The notes beneath the pieces were generated by a model. The model did no database searches, was not told the origin of the DNA, and was given only the letters and a program-made list of their open reading frames with translations. A DNA stretch of 64,000 bases from Ariolimax columbianus (lineage: Eukaryota > Mollusca > Gastropoda > Stylommatophora > Arionidae): NCBI GenBank assembly GCA_036924085.1, contig JAVGWX010000004.1:39957293-40021292 (forward strand), written 5' to 3'. The position numbers and the translations under genes are program-made. This document shows, piece by piece, positions 10,902 through 21,919 of the stretch. Numbering within the stretch: the stretch's first letter is position 1; each line of letters starts with the position of its first letter.

Positions 10902-11495
10902 GTACAAAAAGTTAAGGGGTTGTACAACCGACATCTCTAACTAACATTGCTTCCTCAATGTATTATGTGAATCTACCTACACCTTGAATTTGTTATTGGG
11001 AACCTTTCTATAAATATACACAATCTTGTCTGCACAGTTCGCGTGATAGGGCTGTCTCAATCCATCAGTCTATTCTGGTTAAGTATGTAAGCTTTTAAAC
11101 TAATTTATCTGATGAAAATAAATGGTACAGGCGAAACACGGGTCTCTAACAGCGCACACTCAACATCTTCTAGAGGAGCAGGACTAGCTGAGCACTTTCT
11201 TAATTAAGTCACGAAGTAGCTAATTCCACCAGTTTAGTAGTCGGGTGTCTGTTCACTGTAGTGTCAATAACTGGGCGGTATGTGGGTTAACTGGAGGTGT
11301 AATCGGGGGAGGGGTGGGGGTAATGAGAGAATGAGACGTGAAATGTTTTCTAGACTGTGTGGGTATGTGAATCAGTTTGTATGTGTTTGGTAGGGGAGGG
11401 TAAAATTGAAAGAAGAGATTACAGAGAGCGAGAGATAAAGAGAGAGTGTGTGAGAGAAAGTAAGTGAGAGAGGGAATGTGATTGTATAAAGAAAA
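10902..11495. other. Unannotated stretch
   Basis: G-rich and AG-rich patches near 11.3-11.48 kb, no coding signature. Confidence 0.45.
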
Positions 11496-11499
11496 CAGG

Positions 11500-11640
11500 C
11501 CGTAGAGTGGTAGTGCCCTTGTTTTTCATGGACAAGGTATGGAGATCGATCCCTGGTATCGATACAGTCCAGTCGACCATGTTGTAAATAAGTATCTGGT
11601 TTGCTGTTAGTGTAGGAATAGTAACCTAGAAGGGCACGGC
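11500..11640 (+). mobile_element. Decayed tRNA-derived SINE-like repeat
   Basis: A box-A-like TAGAGTGGTAGTGCCC is followed by box-B-like GAGATCGATCCC, then a body with AGTCGACCATGTTGTAAATA that matches the body of the 505-640 repeat. Probably the same old tRNA-SINE family. Confidence 0.5.
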
Positions 11641-11734
11641 TTGCTCCACTTAATAAAACGATGATAAAAAATGTAATGAAGGCTCGATTACATCATCCCC
11701 ACAGCATTGTCTACTATGATACTAGGTACGTATC

Positions 11735-12000
11735 TTAACATGTCAATGAAGAGTAATCAGGGTCAGGTGAAACATGCTGATCAAAACTTCCTTCTCAATC
11801 TCTTGTTCGTACTTGTTAAAACAGGCTATCACAGCACGGATGTGGGGACTAGACGCTGTGATCCCCATAGTGGTGAGTTTACTGAGAAGTCTAGCATGGC
11901 ACTACATCCAGGAGTACCCGTCCATCTTCTCAAATATGTCTCGTGATCTAAGAAGAGCCACTATAACCCGCTTCTACAGATACGTTGTCAAACGGTAACT
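11735..12000 (+). pseudogene. Unidentified ORF-bearing dispersed repeat (family U), copy 2
   Basis: Begins with sequence like the 37-bp repeat unit (AATCAGGGTCAGGTGAAACA, TGCTGATCA), then encodes in shifted plus-strand frames LVKTGY, then VIPIVVSLLRSLA and TITRFYRYVVKR. The order matches copies 1 and 3. It is the most diverged of the three. The unit-like sequence at its start is not expanded. Confidence 0.4.
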
Positions 12001-12092
12001 TAATTTCTCATGAGTAGCTTCAAACAGCAAGAATTTAAGAAGCTAAAAGAAGTGCACAGTCTGTGAGATTCAAGGGGGAATTATGGTATACT

Positions 12093-12620
12093 TACTGACT
12101 TAGTCGCTCCTCTTCTACAGTAAGGTGAAGAGGTTTGCCAGAAAGAAAGCGATACTCTTCAATCTGCTGTTTTTCTCATGGACTCGTTCCAATCCAATCG
12201 TACGTCCCTTAGGAACTGTCGTGTGTTGTCTTCCCAACGTACTTTGGGGCCTTCTGAGGGTCTGCGTCCTTGACTTTTTTGCTTCCAATGACCGTCATGG
12301 TATTTGATCTTCTTCCCTTCTACAGATATAGCAAACCACTGCAGTTGGAACTGCTCCACTCGTGTCTGCAGGGGTTGGGCTTCAAGACTGTAACGTATTG
12401 TCTAGTTACGGATCATGTCCCTTTTCGTCATCTGAACTGCCTCTCTTAGGTACCTCATTTCAGAAGTTTGCAGTTGCTTTTCTTGGACTGTGGTCATTGC
12501 CAATGATTCACATCCATATGTCAGGACAGACACATAGATTGAGCGGTATAAATCCATCTCTGTTTTCCTGTTTTGAAGCGGAGACACTAAGTCTGGTCAG
12601 GTTAAGAAAGGTGTGACAAG
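12093..12620 (-). mobile_element. RTE-like LINE 3' fragment (LINE-B family)
   Basis: Minus-strand frames carry the C-terminal landmarks of an endonuclease/RT LINE: KTEMDLYRSIYVSVLTYGCE, QTSEMRYLREAVQMT, then Q-QWF and GRRPSEGPKVRWEDN. The 3' end (minus-strand GAAGAGGAGCGACTAAG, then TAAGTA) matches that of the copy at 33.93-34.58 kb. RT core absent, frame broken between the two parts. Confidence 0.85.
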
Positions 12621-13095
12621 AGGCCGAATTCCCCTTCGTGTAACTTAACTTAACGTATTTGTACCCGGTTAAGAGGCTCTGTAAAGACTTTTATAACCAT
12701 TGTGCTCCATTTTATCTAAAAATAACTAAGTGCATCCAGTTTATTTTTGATTGCATGAACTTACACTACCTTAACTATTTCCTGTGGTAATGCGCTCCTG
12801 CATTCTCCAATCTCTGACTAAAAAAAAATATTTCCTAATATCTAGAAACTATAAACATCAGGAAACGATATAAAAGACGTGTACACTTCATGGTAGACGG
12901 CTCTATAGCATGGTGAGTTGGAACGACTAAGTCAAACCTCAAAACAGCATTATCTTCATCTTATGTATCCACTAATGCAGTTGGGGAAGCCATGAGGTGA
13001 AGGAAATGCAGTTTTCTTTTTTGAATTTTCTGTCTTGTCTGGTTATTTTTAATCCATGCCACTCTCATGACTCAATCAGTCTATGTTTTCATTGG
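12621..13095. other. Unannotated stretch
   Basis: No supported feature. Confidence 0.45.
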
Positions 13096-13099
13096 TCTT

Positions 13100-14090
13100 C
13101 ATCTTCCTCTGAAGTTCAAATATTTACTGTTATAACCTCTCGCGAAGGATAAGTTTGAGGTCGATCATGTAATATTAATGTTTGCCTAGGCATCTTAGGC
13201 CCTTTGCGTCTGTCGAACGCCACCATGACCACTCGAAACGGCGCTCTGCCAGGCCTCGTCTCTAGCAAGGGGGTGGGGATGGGGGTGGAAGTTACTATCA
13301 GTTGAAGCCACGTGTTTTGGAGACGGCCTCTCATGCGCTTCCAGCCAGCTGGTTCGATACCCTTAGCACTTTGAACTACCTTGAGAAGGATTTGGAGAGC
13401 TAGAACTTCCTGATCCAGTCGGACAACGTATCCAAACGGAGAAAGGTGATGACGGTACAGGACTTCTTATACAGTTGGGAGATTAGCCTTAGTAGAGACC
13501 TCAACATTTCGTACGATATCGTACCAACGAATTCCAAGAATACGTCGACAATTGTGTATATGAAGGACTCGAGTCTTGAGATGTCCTTTTTCAGTTCAGG
13601 TTTCGGCTCAATACATTAGCACTGAAATCACATACGACTGGTAAATATGCAGCTTTGAACTCATGGATATTCTACTATTGTACGACACACGGCGGAGGTC
13701 GTTCATCACTGAAGCAGCGAAGCCAATCCGTCTTGATATATCTGGGCTCCTGCGTCCGTCAGATGACATTGTGCTTCCGAGAAAGTTCATTTACGCTCTC
13801 AGCTGTGTGACAGCGAACTGCTATGTTCTAGGACCTTGTATCAGAGCCAAGATACTGAATTTTGGTCTTCGTCCATGAGATTGATAGTCCCACATTTCGA
13901 GCTGTACTATCCAGATACTCAAGAGACTGTTATTCGTACTTACCTGGACTATGTCATCTGCGTAGACTAAGTAAGTGATGCACGGATTGTCAATAGTGAT
14001 TACATCGTCGACCATATCGTGTCTCTAAACTATTTAATTGTTTGTCTACAATAGTCTACATCTCACTTGCTGGGCCTAACGTGTGTTAGT
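13100..14090 (-). mobile_element. Decayed LINE with RT motif and C-terminal region
   Basis: Reading the minus strand from right to left: an RT catalytic block ITYLVYADDIVQ near 13.95-13.98 kb (YADD intact), then NFLGSTMSSDGRRSPDISRR and SKLHIYQSYVISVLMY near 13.65-13.79 kb, then RRILGIRWYDIVRN near 13.5 kb, FGYVVRLD, and PAGWKRMRGRLQNTWL near 13.3 kb. This is the order of the RT palm, the post-RT 'LGS' block and the C-terminal domain of RTE-like LINEs. Several frameshifts and stops separate the pieces. The endonuclease domain is not seen. Inactive. Confidence 0.85.
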
Positions 14091-14349
14091 AAAGATCAGC
14101 AGTCATAATATGACTCTCTTAGAATATATTCCATATTTCCACACCCTTTAACAAGACAGTTTATAAGGTTCTTCAAACAATGTATAGCTTCAAAGATCAA
14201 ACAAACACATTTACTGAAATTATGGAGAAACTTTGGTAACGAGTAGACCATTAGCAAGCCTATGTGCTCTGAAATTGATGGTACATAATAAAATATTTTT
14301 AAAAAACTCAGAGAGATCTCGTTTACTTTCTGTAGGGGGAATTAACTTA

Positions 14350-14575
14350 ACCGAATCGGCGGGGGAGGACAAAGTGAGGGGGGGGGGGTATCAACAACAC
14401 GGCAGTCGTTTTTACTTCCCGGACTTTCTCTGGTACCAAAATCGCTTTAGGCTGGGTTGATTTCAGAGTCGTTTGCGATCGAAAAAAATGTCCCACATGA
14501 CATGGGGATTGAACCTAGACTCGCTCGGGTGGGCACAAGTATACTAACCACTGGAATATTCATACCATCGCTGTA
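14350..14575 (-). mobile_element. tRNA-derived SINE (family S2), copy 1
   Basis: Minus strand: box A in CCAGTGGTTAGTATACTTGT and box B GGTTCAATCCCC, then a body with GGTACCAGAGAAAGTCCGGG shared with the S2 copy at 33.44-33.65 kb. A run of nine or more C (minus strand) lies near the tail. Boundaries are approximate. Confidence 0.75.
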
Positions 14576-15090
14576 CTTCCAATATTTAATTTGGTCTTTA
14601 TTTAAGGTACATGGGAGAAATTTACAACGCGTGAACTGAAATGTCGAAGAAATGCTAGTGGCATCACCAAGAGACATACAATGACAAATGATGGCATCAG
14701 AAATACGGCGAGAATTGCCAACTGTGCTTGATACTTAACAAAAGAGAACATGAGATTATCCTGTTATTTAATTAGAGTGCAACCTCATCAACTACTACTG
14801 CGCGCTTACAACACGAGAAATGAGGTTTGCATAAAACGCGGAAGTCTTCGTGGTAGATGGCTGAATGACGTAACATAAGTTCTGCAACAACAGTTGTATA
14901 CAACAACCGACGCACGTATCGCGGCCCACAAAAGGAACTTAACTATGCTTGCTGTTTAAAGGTAGACGTTATAGTGACGTGCATGAGAAATTTTGATATT
15001 GATTATGTTATGAGGGTTGACAAGTATTAACTCCCAATTGGTCATCTTCCTCCAAACATCGGGATAATGAAATTTTCACTTAACAAATTA
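14576..15090. other. Unannotated stretch
   Basis: No supported feature. Confidence 0.45.
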
Positions 15091-15094
15091 AAAA

Positions 15095-15565
15095 TATAGT
15101 GCAATATATCATGTATTATTATTTTTTATTTTTGTTATTAGAGCTTGTTTTCATGTATCACATATTGTATACTATTATTATTTTAATTATATTGTTTTAT
15201 TATTACTATTTTTTTTATTGTTTAAAAAAATTATTATTATTGTTTTCATTGTTCTATTATTATTATTGGAGCTTGTTTTCATGTATCATATATTGTCTAT
15301 TATTATCACTACTAATGTTATTGTTATTACTGTTATTATTTATACATTTTATTCAAGCTCCACATATCGTGAGTTTTTATTATTAGATCTTGTTTTCATG
15401 TACCCTATAGTATGTATTATAAATATTATTATTGTTATTAGATCTTGTTTTAATGTGCCACATATTATGTATTATTAATGTTATTATTAATATTAATATT
15501 ATTATTATCATTATTAGATCTTGTATTCAAGTACCACATAATGTTTATTATTATTGTTAAACTCA
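15095..15565. repeat. TTA-rich imperfect repeat block
   Basis: Five to six imperfect units share TTATTAGATCTTGTTTTCAT and a CACATAT-ATGTATTAT ending, separated by variable (TTA)n. The frames here are only Y/L/I-rich low complexity and should not be read as membrane proteins. Confidence 0.85.
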
Positions 15566-17325
15566 GAATGTTACTCTACAATCGGCAGTCTTTTTTGCTT
15601 ATTTTAATGGTGGGACGAGTAAATGAATCAGTATATTGGTATTAGACAGCACTGTTAGTCGACTCTTATGTTAAGCTGTTAGTGAGACAAGGGCTGTAAT
15701 GCCGTTTATAACATTCATTCAGCCTTCTCGAAAACCACTCGGATAAGTAATGCTTCATAAGAGCAAGCAAAAATAGAAAGGTCCGTTAACTTTTTAAAAT
15801 GTAACAGGTCTACCATTATACGAAAGATTACATTAATCAAAATTCAAATGAACATTTCAGTGTTAAACTAAATACCTTTCCATTGCGACGCACTAAGTAC
15901 GCGTTATATCTTTATTTCCAGATTTCTGCTTTTTTATTGTTGTTGTTGTTCCTAGAAATACTTTAGCACATTTTTCTTCGTTTAAATTATCATTGAATAT
16001 GATTCTCTATCCAAGTTATTATTATCCTTATTCTAATTTGTCATTCTGTATCAAATTTTCTATTCATTACATTATGGCAAAGACATTTTAACATCGCTAG
16101 TTTCTTTCTTGTGGAGAAACACAATAGCCTACGTCAGGTGAAATTGCACACGATGATGATGAAATCCTTTCTTCCATTCTTTCCTGTTTTTTTTTTTCGA
16201 TTTTTTTCAGTTTGTTATTGACGATTTTTATATTTGTTGATGTGTTTTTTTTTCTACTTGCTCCATTAGTGTTTCATTTTGTAATTCTGGCACAATTTCT
16301 AGTTCAATTTCGTTGTCGGTTCTAATCTTTGCTAATGGATCACAAATTGCCTCTACCATTTATTACAAAATGAAATGCTTTTAAAAAGATGCTTTCTTCA
16401 TGATCAACACATCAATTATGAAATGTCTGACATAATTGGTCTTGGACTCGTCTAACTTCCGTTTCTGCGAGACCAGTCAATCAAAAGTAATTTTACGGTT
16501 ACACTGATGTCAAGGGTGAGTGACACGCCATCATTGGACTAAACACTATGGCGCATTGCTGGTGCTGGGAATGTTTACCAGCTTAAGAAGGCACGAAGAC
16601 AATTGAGTTAAGTTTGGTTTTAGGTATTCTGGAACGGTCAATAGTTCTATTTTGTCGTTATATTGAAATCAATAGGGGAATGAGGCGACATCTGCCGTTG
16701 ACATACTAAAAAGACACTTACCAGAGTAATATGATCTTTATGACGTTGTGTAGCATTTCGTTTTACATGATGAGGTTGCAATAATAATGTGCATCCCTCC
16801 TTACTCACCACTTACAGTATCCACTGTATGGTCTTGTCTGCATTTCGCTCCATGCCAAGCCCATGTCAGAAACCACAGTTGGACATACATAAAAGTATCA
16901 AGGTAGTCGTCTCTCAGCAGAATGCAGTCGGGGATTAGGTGTTAGATACCTCATTGTACCTCAGGTTTTCATAGCATAGACGGCGAAAATGAAGTGAATA
17001 TCCTCTTAGCGCAGCCTTTTCCTCCCTAGCATTAAGTAAGGTATTAATTTACAACTGGATAGCATAGAGCGGCTCAATAAGGTTAATGCAACTCGACACG
17101 TAAAGTGAGAAGCAACTTATTTCAAAGCACTGTATGTCAATTCGATTTACGTGTTAAGGTTAGCATGCACAACACTCTTAAGTTACATTCCACAATATGC
17201 TTGCAAGAATACAGTGATTCTACTATTTCTTCACTTGCACTACGAAGGGGGCAAAGCCAGGCTCAATTAGCTTCTTGGGGCAGAAGACGTAGCAGTGAAT
17301 GAGATGACAGCAGCCAGAGACTCAT
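15566..17325. other. AT-rich unannotated stretch
   Basis: About 1.8 kb without a recognisable gene, RNA or element. Poly-T runs occur near 16.19-16.26 kb. Confidence 0.45.
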
Positions 17326-17329
17326 ACCT

Positions 17330-17520
17330 GGATGCTTACGTCAAGGTCAGCGAATTATAACTGACCAGACCTTATTCCGCCTCCAGGTGGCGGCCCTGGT
17401 GTTGACCTGCTACAACTAGAAAGAAGGCAAACCTGGTCATAAAAATGCTGACCTGAAACTTGAAATGTGGGGCAGATATTGTAGTACAACTGTAAGCTAC
17501 AACTCAACGTCACAACATCC
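17330..17520 (+). mobile_element. R360 SINE-like repeat, degenerate partial copy
   Basis: Aligns to the middle of R360: GTCAGCGAATTATAACTGAC, then CCGCCTCCA, then GTAAGCTACAACTCAACG. Ends are missing. Confidence 0.5.
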
Positions 17521-17639
17521 TTTTAATGACGAAAATAAAACGCCGAAGAATAAAATAAATAGTACTGTTTTCTTCTCAAAGTGTGGCTCGGAGTACAACA
17601 TTGAGTTGACATTGTTACGACGATAATTATTTACCATCA

Positions 17640-17865
17640 CACTATTTCCGACCAAGACCGTCCTGCAAGGCACTGGGGCTGGTAAGCGTGGGAGAGAGGG
17701 ACCAAAAAAGAGATGGGAGGATAATATAAAAGAGTAGACGAGAAGATCTATAGCGAAACTAATTCCCTGGCGTAAAATTGAGACGTATGGTGTGAACTGG
17801 TTCGACAAACTGCAAATAAACGGTATCTCAACGACCTTCTAGGTTACAGGACTGATGCGTACGAA
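17640..17865 (+). mobile_element. LINE C-terminal 3' end fragment
   Basis: The plus strand encodes KTVLQGTG and KRGREGPKKRWEDNIKE, then after a broken stretch the terminal INGISTTF-VTG segment, which is the last part of an endonuclease/RT LINE protein. The 49.1 kb fragment is the same family (KTVLESPVPGKRGRWRPKQ). Stops interrupt the frame. Confidence 0.75.
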
Positions 17866-17924
17866 AGTATTTCCGTAAATGTGCCCATCTAAGTGTCACA
17901 ATAATAAAAAACTAATATCTGGTC

Positions 17925-18262
17925 AGGTACAACATTCTGATCAGACATGTTAGTTTGGGTTAGGTACACCATACTAATCAGACATTTTAGTTAGGGTCAG
18001 GTATACCATACTAATCAGACATTTTAGTTAGGGTCAGGCCCACCATACTGATCAGACATGTTAGTTTGGGTCAGGCACACCATACTGATCAGACATGTTA
18101 GTCAGGGTAGGTACACCATACTAATCAGACATTCTAGTTAGGGTCAGGCACACCATACTGATCAGACATGTTAGTCAGGGTCAGGTACACCATACTGATC
18201 AGACATGTTAGTTAGGTTCAGGTACACCATACTGATCAGACATGTTAGTCAGGGTCAGGTAA
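17925..18262. repeat. 37-bp minisatellite at the edge of family U copy 3
   Basis: About nine tandem 37-bp units with TGATCAGACATGTTAGTCAG, then GGTCAGGTACACCATAC. Variants include TTTGGGTTAGG and TTAGGGTCAGGC. The last unit runs straight into family U copy 3. Related sequence occurs about once at the equivalent edge of copy 1 (about 5710-5755) and copy 2 (about 11.75 kb). Unlike several arrays here the period is not a multiple of 3. Confidence 0.9.
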
Positions 18263-18550
18263 AATATAAAGAACAAGACACTCAGCTTGGCTTCCTCGTA
18301 GTCCTTCCTGTAAACGGGCTGTTTTATGGCAGCTTAGCTTGCAAGGTGAGGGATCGACATGATCCCCGTAGTAGTGAACGACACGTAGATGAAACCAAGC
18401 ATAGTACAACCAATTGGAGGACCTCGGTCTACCTTTATCCGCACACTCGAATGCCAGGAAAGCTACAACAAACCGCCATTAAACGTCATTTTTAGGGCTC
18501 ACAAAAGGGTAAATCTACTCATTGTGGGCATTCCTTCAACAACAACAACA
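18240..18550 (+). pseudogene. Unidentified ORF-bearing dispersed repeat (family U), copy 3
   Basis: Aligned by eye at roughly 75% to the minus strand of 5413-5760. The frame matching copy 1 reads SDMLVR, then IDMIPVVVNDT, MKPSIVQPIGGPRSTFI, FRAHKRVNLLIVG, but stops break it. Function unknown. Expansion of the 37-bp repeat immediately precedes it. Confidence 0.5.
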
Positions 18551-18754
18551 AATAAGAAATATCCCTGTATCGATCCACTTCAAATAAAGGTGTGACAATC
18601 TGTTCGTTAGATCTTTTCTAAGTATTATAAGTATTCGAACAGGAAACGTACATGATACAAGTAGACTGTTATCTCATTTGGGAAGTTGAAAGCATATATT
18701 AGAGAACTATACTTCCAGACGCATCGTTGAAAGTGTCTAACAAGGAAAATGTGT

Positions 18755-18835
18755 GACTGCGTTGTATATTGTTAGAGCGCTTGCGTCTTATAGTAAACAA
18801 GCTGGTTTGATCCCCGATAGCAACACTCTCTAGAA
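18755..18835 (+). mobile_element. tRNA-like remnant
   Basis: GTTAGAGCGCTTGCGTC resembles a box A and GGTTTGATCCCCGA a box B at near-tRNA spacing. It lacks a clear cloverleaf (the anticodon region is only TTATAGTAAACAAG), so I call it a tRNA-derived repeat remnant rather than a gene. Confidence 0.35.
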
Positions 18836-19540
18836 GACTCAGATGTACATGGCTTACCAGCAAGAAGCAACGAAAGCGAAAAAATGTGCCAACCACACCT
18901 ACAATTAGAGGGCAAGTACAACACCGTTTCTAACACTTCATCCCCGAGAGTCACGTTGGTCTACCTTGATATTTTAACAAAGGACATATCACGAGAAAGC
19001 CAAATATAGTCAACAAACTAGCATTCATTTTAAGATCGGCGCACTTTGATTTCCTCTTTGTCATTCTCTGTCTTAAAATAAGCAAGCATATTTTCCTCTA
19101 AAACGTCACTGTCTGTTTCAACCTTCTCTTCTCTCAAAAAGTTTCTCGTTTTTGGACTGAGGCGGAACATGCTGTCACATGTTCCTCTACTGGATCCGAA
19201 TTACTTGGAAAAAGTGTAATACCATTTATTTTTTTCCTTTCCAAAACATGTTTTTATATCAATTAAAAAAGTTAAAGAACAGATGAAGTTTCAGTCACCT
19301 GGTACTTGATCTCGTCTTGAAACTCGTTGTATATTTTTGTTATGTCAGACTTTGAACGTTTTCTATGTTAGGTTATTGTAGATCGTGTGTAGATTGATTT
19401 TTAAACATCTTTATATCATTGATTGTCTTTATTATAATTTAACTCTTTTTGGTCTATCTACCTGCTCATATTCAGGGGGTGTTAAGGTTGTGTGTCGGAT
19501 TTGTTTGTGTCACGGCTCACAACATGCGAATGTTCGAATT
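18836..19540. other. Unannotated stretch
   Basis: AT-rich, no supported feature. Confidence 0.45.
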
Positions 19541-19544
19541 TGGC

Positions 19545-19905
19545 TTAGATTGGCTTCGTTCGTTCTCAATCTCCCGCTACCAAACCGTGAGAGGGCTTAA
19601 GTAGCAGAATGTAGTCCAGAGAACGGAATGCGTTGTGTCGTAGTTTACAGCTTGACTGCGATATTTGCACCTTTCGGTCCAACACATCCGATGTCAGCAA
19701 TCATTTTTTGAGTACTTGGGTTAGCATTTCTTCTTCGATCCCTTCTCCTTAGCCAGTCTGTCCTGATGCAGCGTGTTATCTAGGGTCACCGCGTGGAGGT
19801 ATAGACGGGTCTTGGCAGCTCTGGTTCTCTGGCCCTGACGCTAGCATTCAGCTATGGGTCGCTGACCACTGCAGCTCATGCGCTGCTCAGCATCTTGATC
19901 CCTCG
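19545..19905 (-). mobile_element. R360 SINE-like repeat, near full length
   Basis: Minus-strand copy. The 5' head (read on plus as CTGCTCAGCATCTTGATCCC) is at 19885-19905 and the other end is near 19550 (TTGGCTTCGTTCGTTCTCAA). The internal 33-bp segment occurs once only (CTGACGCTAGCATTCAGCTA). Confidence 0.82.
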
Positions 19906-21470
19906 TGTTCGAATTTAACAAAGTAGTGCCGTTAAGGGGAGTAAACATATTTAACAATTAACTAAAAATACTTTTTTTTTATACTAACAACTTTTTAGTT
20001 TTATTATGGGCAGCAGTGTCATTTAGAAAAATATTTGTTTTTCTTTGGTGAATAGATATATTGTTGTTATTTTTTATTATTTTTCTTCCCTTCGAGAATC
20101 CTTCAAATATTGATAGATTAACATATCACAATAGTAGAGGCTTTGTAGACAATTTCAGCTATCTATGTTATTTGGAGTTTCGTTAAAATAGGAGAAACAG
20201 AAGTCGAAACGAACAACAGTCATGCCAAGTTAAATAGAAGATTTTGAAAGTGCAGGAAATAGTCGGAGCTACTAGTCCATTAAAATACAACAACATACAA
20301 AGTACAACACACTCCACCCATGAAAACGAAGCAAAACAGATTACTAATGTATTTGGCCACGATTGCACTATATTGTTACTACATTTAATTATGTATAGCT
20401 GTTGTCCCTGAGTGCTTCTAAAAGGCTGATTAATTTAATAATTTGTGTGGTTTATTAGAGTTATTATAACTGATGGAAAATACGTTAGGAAAAGTACCTT
20501 GTCTTTAACAGTTTCTTTGTTTTTCAATATAGCTATTGCGGTGGTTCTTAGTCTCTCTTTCTCGGCTCAAAACGAGTTTGAAAATGTTCCGATGTCCACT
20601 CTAAGAGATATGTATTTTTTTGCCCATTGTTTAAGACAATGTAGACCTCCCCTCTCCGCTGTAAACTGTTGTGTGTCTCTTATTACTTATCAATGTTTGA
20701 ATCTGTGGATCTATTCTGTATCTGGATATGTCGTTTCGATATATTCCAAAGGCGTATAGGTATATACATTTCTGTATCTGACTGGTTGTCTTTTTTTATT
20801 TGTTCAGCGAGCATTACAAATACAAAGTTCCTTCACAAACGCATACACACATCCACTCGATGTGAGCCGACAATGAAAGATAAACATTTTTCTCCGCCAT
20901 TAGTTCTTCCTCTGTCGTATCTAGAACTTGGCCTTTCTCAGCAAAGAGGATTTCTGAGAAATATATATTTTTCCAATGTATCTCTCTGAGATACTGAGTC
21001 ATCTTGTTTGTCCTCTACACATTTCAATGGGTACTCTTTCTTCCTTTCTATGTTATTTGGAGTCCTGCAGAACAACTTCCGATTTTTGTGTGAATTATTT
21101 TAGTCTTTCTCCAAATTTCTCCAATTTTTTTGTTTTGTTTTCCGGTTAACATTATTTTCTTTTTGGCTTTCGTTCTTAGAGTTATGTATTCTTTGTATTT
21201 CTCTTTCCTGATGTATTCTTGGTGTCCAAGTGTTGTCCCCACGCCTTTTTCTGTTTCCTTATTATTTTTTCGACTTCCTCTGTGCCCTTTTTATATCCTT
21301 CGTGACTCTGACTTCCCCACATGCTTCTGCTGCATCAGTCTTGAAAGTAGTCTTGAATTTTAGCCAAGACATCCAAATTGTTGGAAGTCAAATACGTTGT
21401 TAGAAGAAGGGTGTGTCAAACCATATGTCAGAAAAAGGTGTACGAAAGACACCATTGCAGGAATTCAAGA
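19906..21470. other. AT-rich unannotated stretch
   Basis: Several short frames on both strands (such as 104 and 106 codons at 20.4-21.0 kb) lack domain features and overlap one another. I do not support any as a gene. Confidence 0.45.
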
Positions 21471-21485
21471 TTTATATTCCCCAGC

Positions 21486-21907
21486 CACAAACAGATACTA
21501 GTATGACGTACGAAGAGTCAAAACGGCTTATCAAAGCCAGATACATGACTAAATGGGAAACCGAACATACTGGTTACACCAAAAACGATGCCTATTACCA
21601 GTTGAACCGAAGAGAGCAGGTCGTTGTCTTCAGACTTCGCACTGGCCACAATAGACTGAGGTACCACCTATTCAACAAATTGAAGATAGGTGGTACCGAC
21701 GAATGCCCGTGCGGTACTGGTAAAATGATCGCTGAACATCTGCTGCAGAACTGCCCGACATACGAGGATCAGAGAGAGCAGATGTGGCCATCACCAGTGG
21801 AACTGCAAGACAAGCTCTATGGCAGTGGCGACAGCCTCAGGATGACCGCCGCTTTGTTCGAAAAAATAATGGTTACTGTCTGACTGCGTACGAAGAAGAA
21901 GAAGAAG
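21486..21907 (+). mobile_element. 5'-truncated RT/RNase H LINE, 3' end only, with TSD
   Basis: Carries the last 130 or so codons of the LINE at 39.7 kb: DTSMTYEESKRLIKARYMTK, NDAYYQLNRREQVVVFRL, ECPCGTGKMIAEHLLQNCPT, ending at a TGA near 21883, then TGCGTACGAAGAAGAAGAAG. Perfect 12-bp direct repeats ATATTCCCCAGC lie at 21474-21485 and 21908-21919. The open frame is intact across the retained part and nearly identical to the other young copies. It has no RT or RNase H domain and is non-autonomous. Confidence 0.95.
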
Positions 21908-21919
21908 ATATTCCCCAGC

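Noticed and set aside
14480..14560. Possible tRNA gene on the minus strand
   Set aside because: Shares its downstream body with the TSD-flanked SINE at 33.44 kb; cloverleaf stems are poor.
15099..15478. Hydrophobic ORFs resembling membrane proteins
   Set aside because: TTA-rich low-complexity DNA gives Y, L and I runs. No signal, charge pattern or conserved family.
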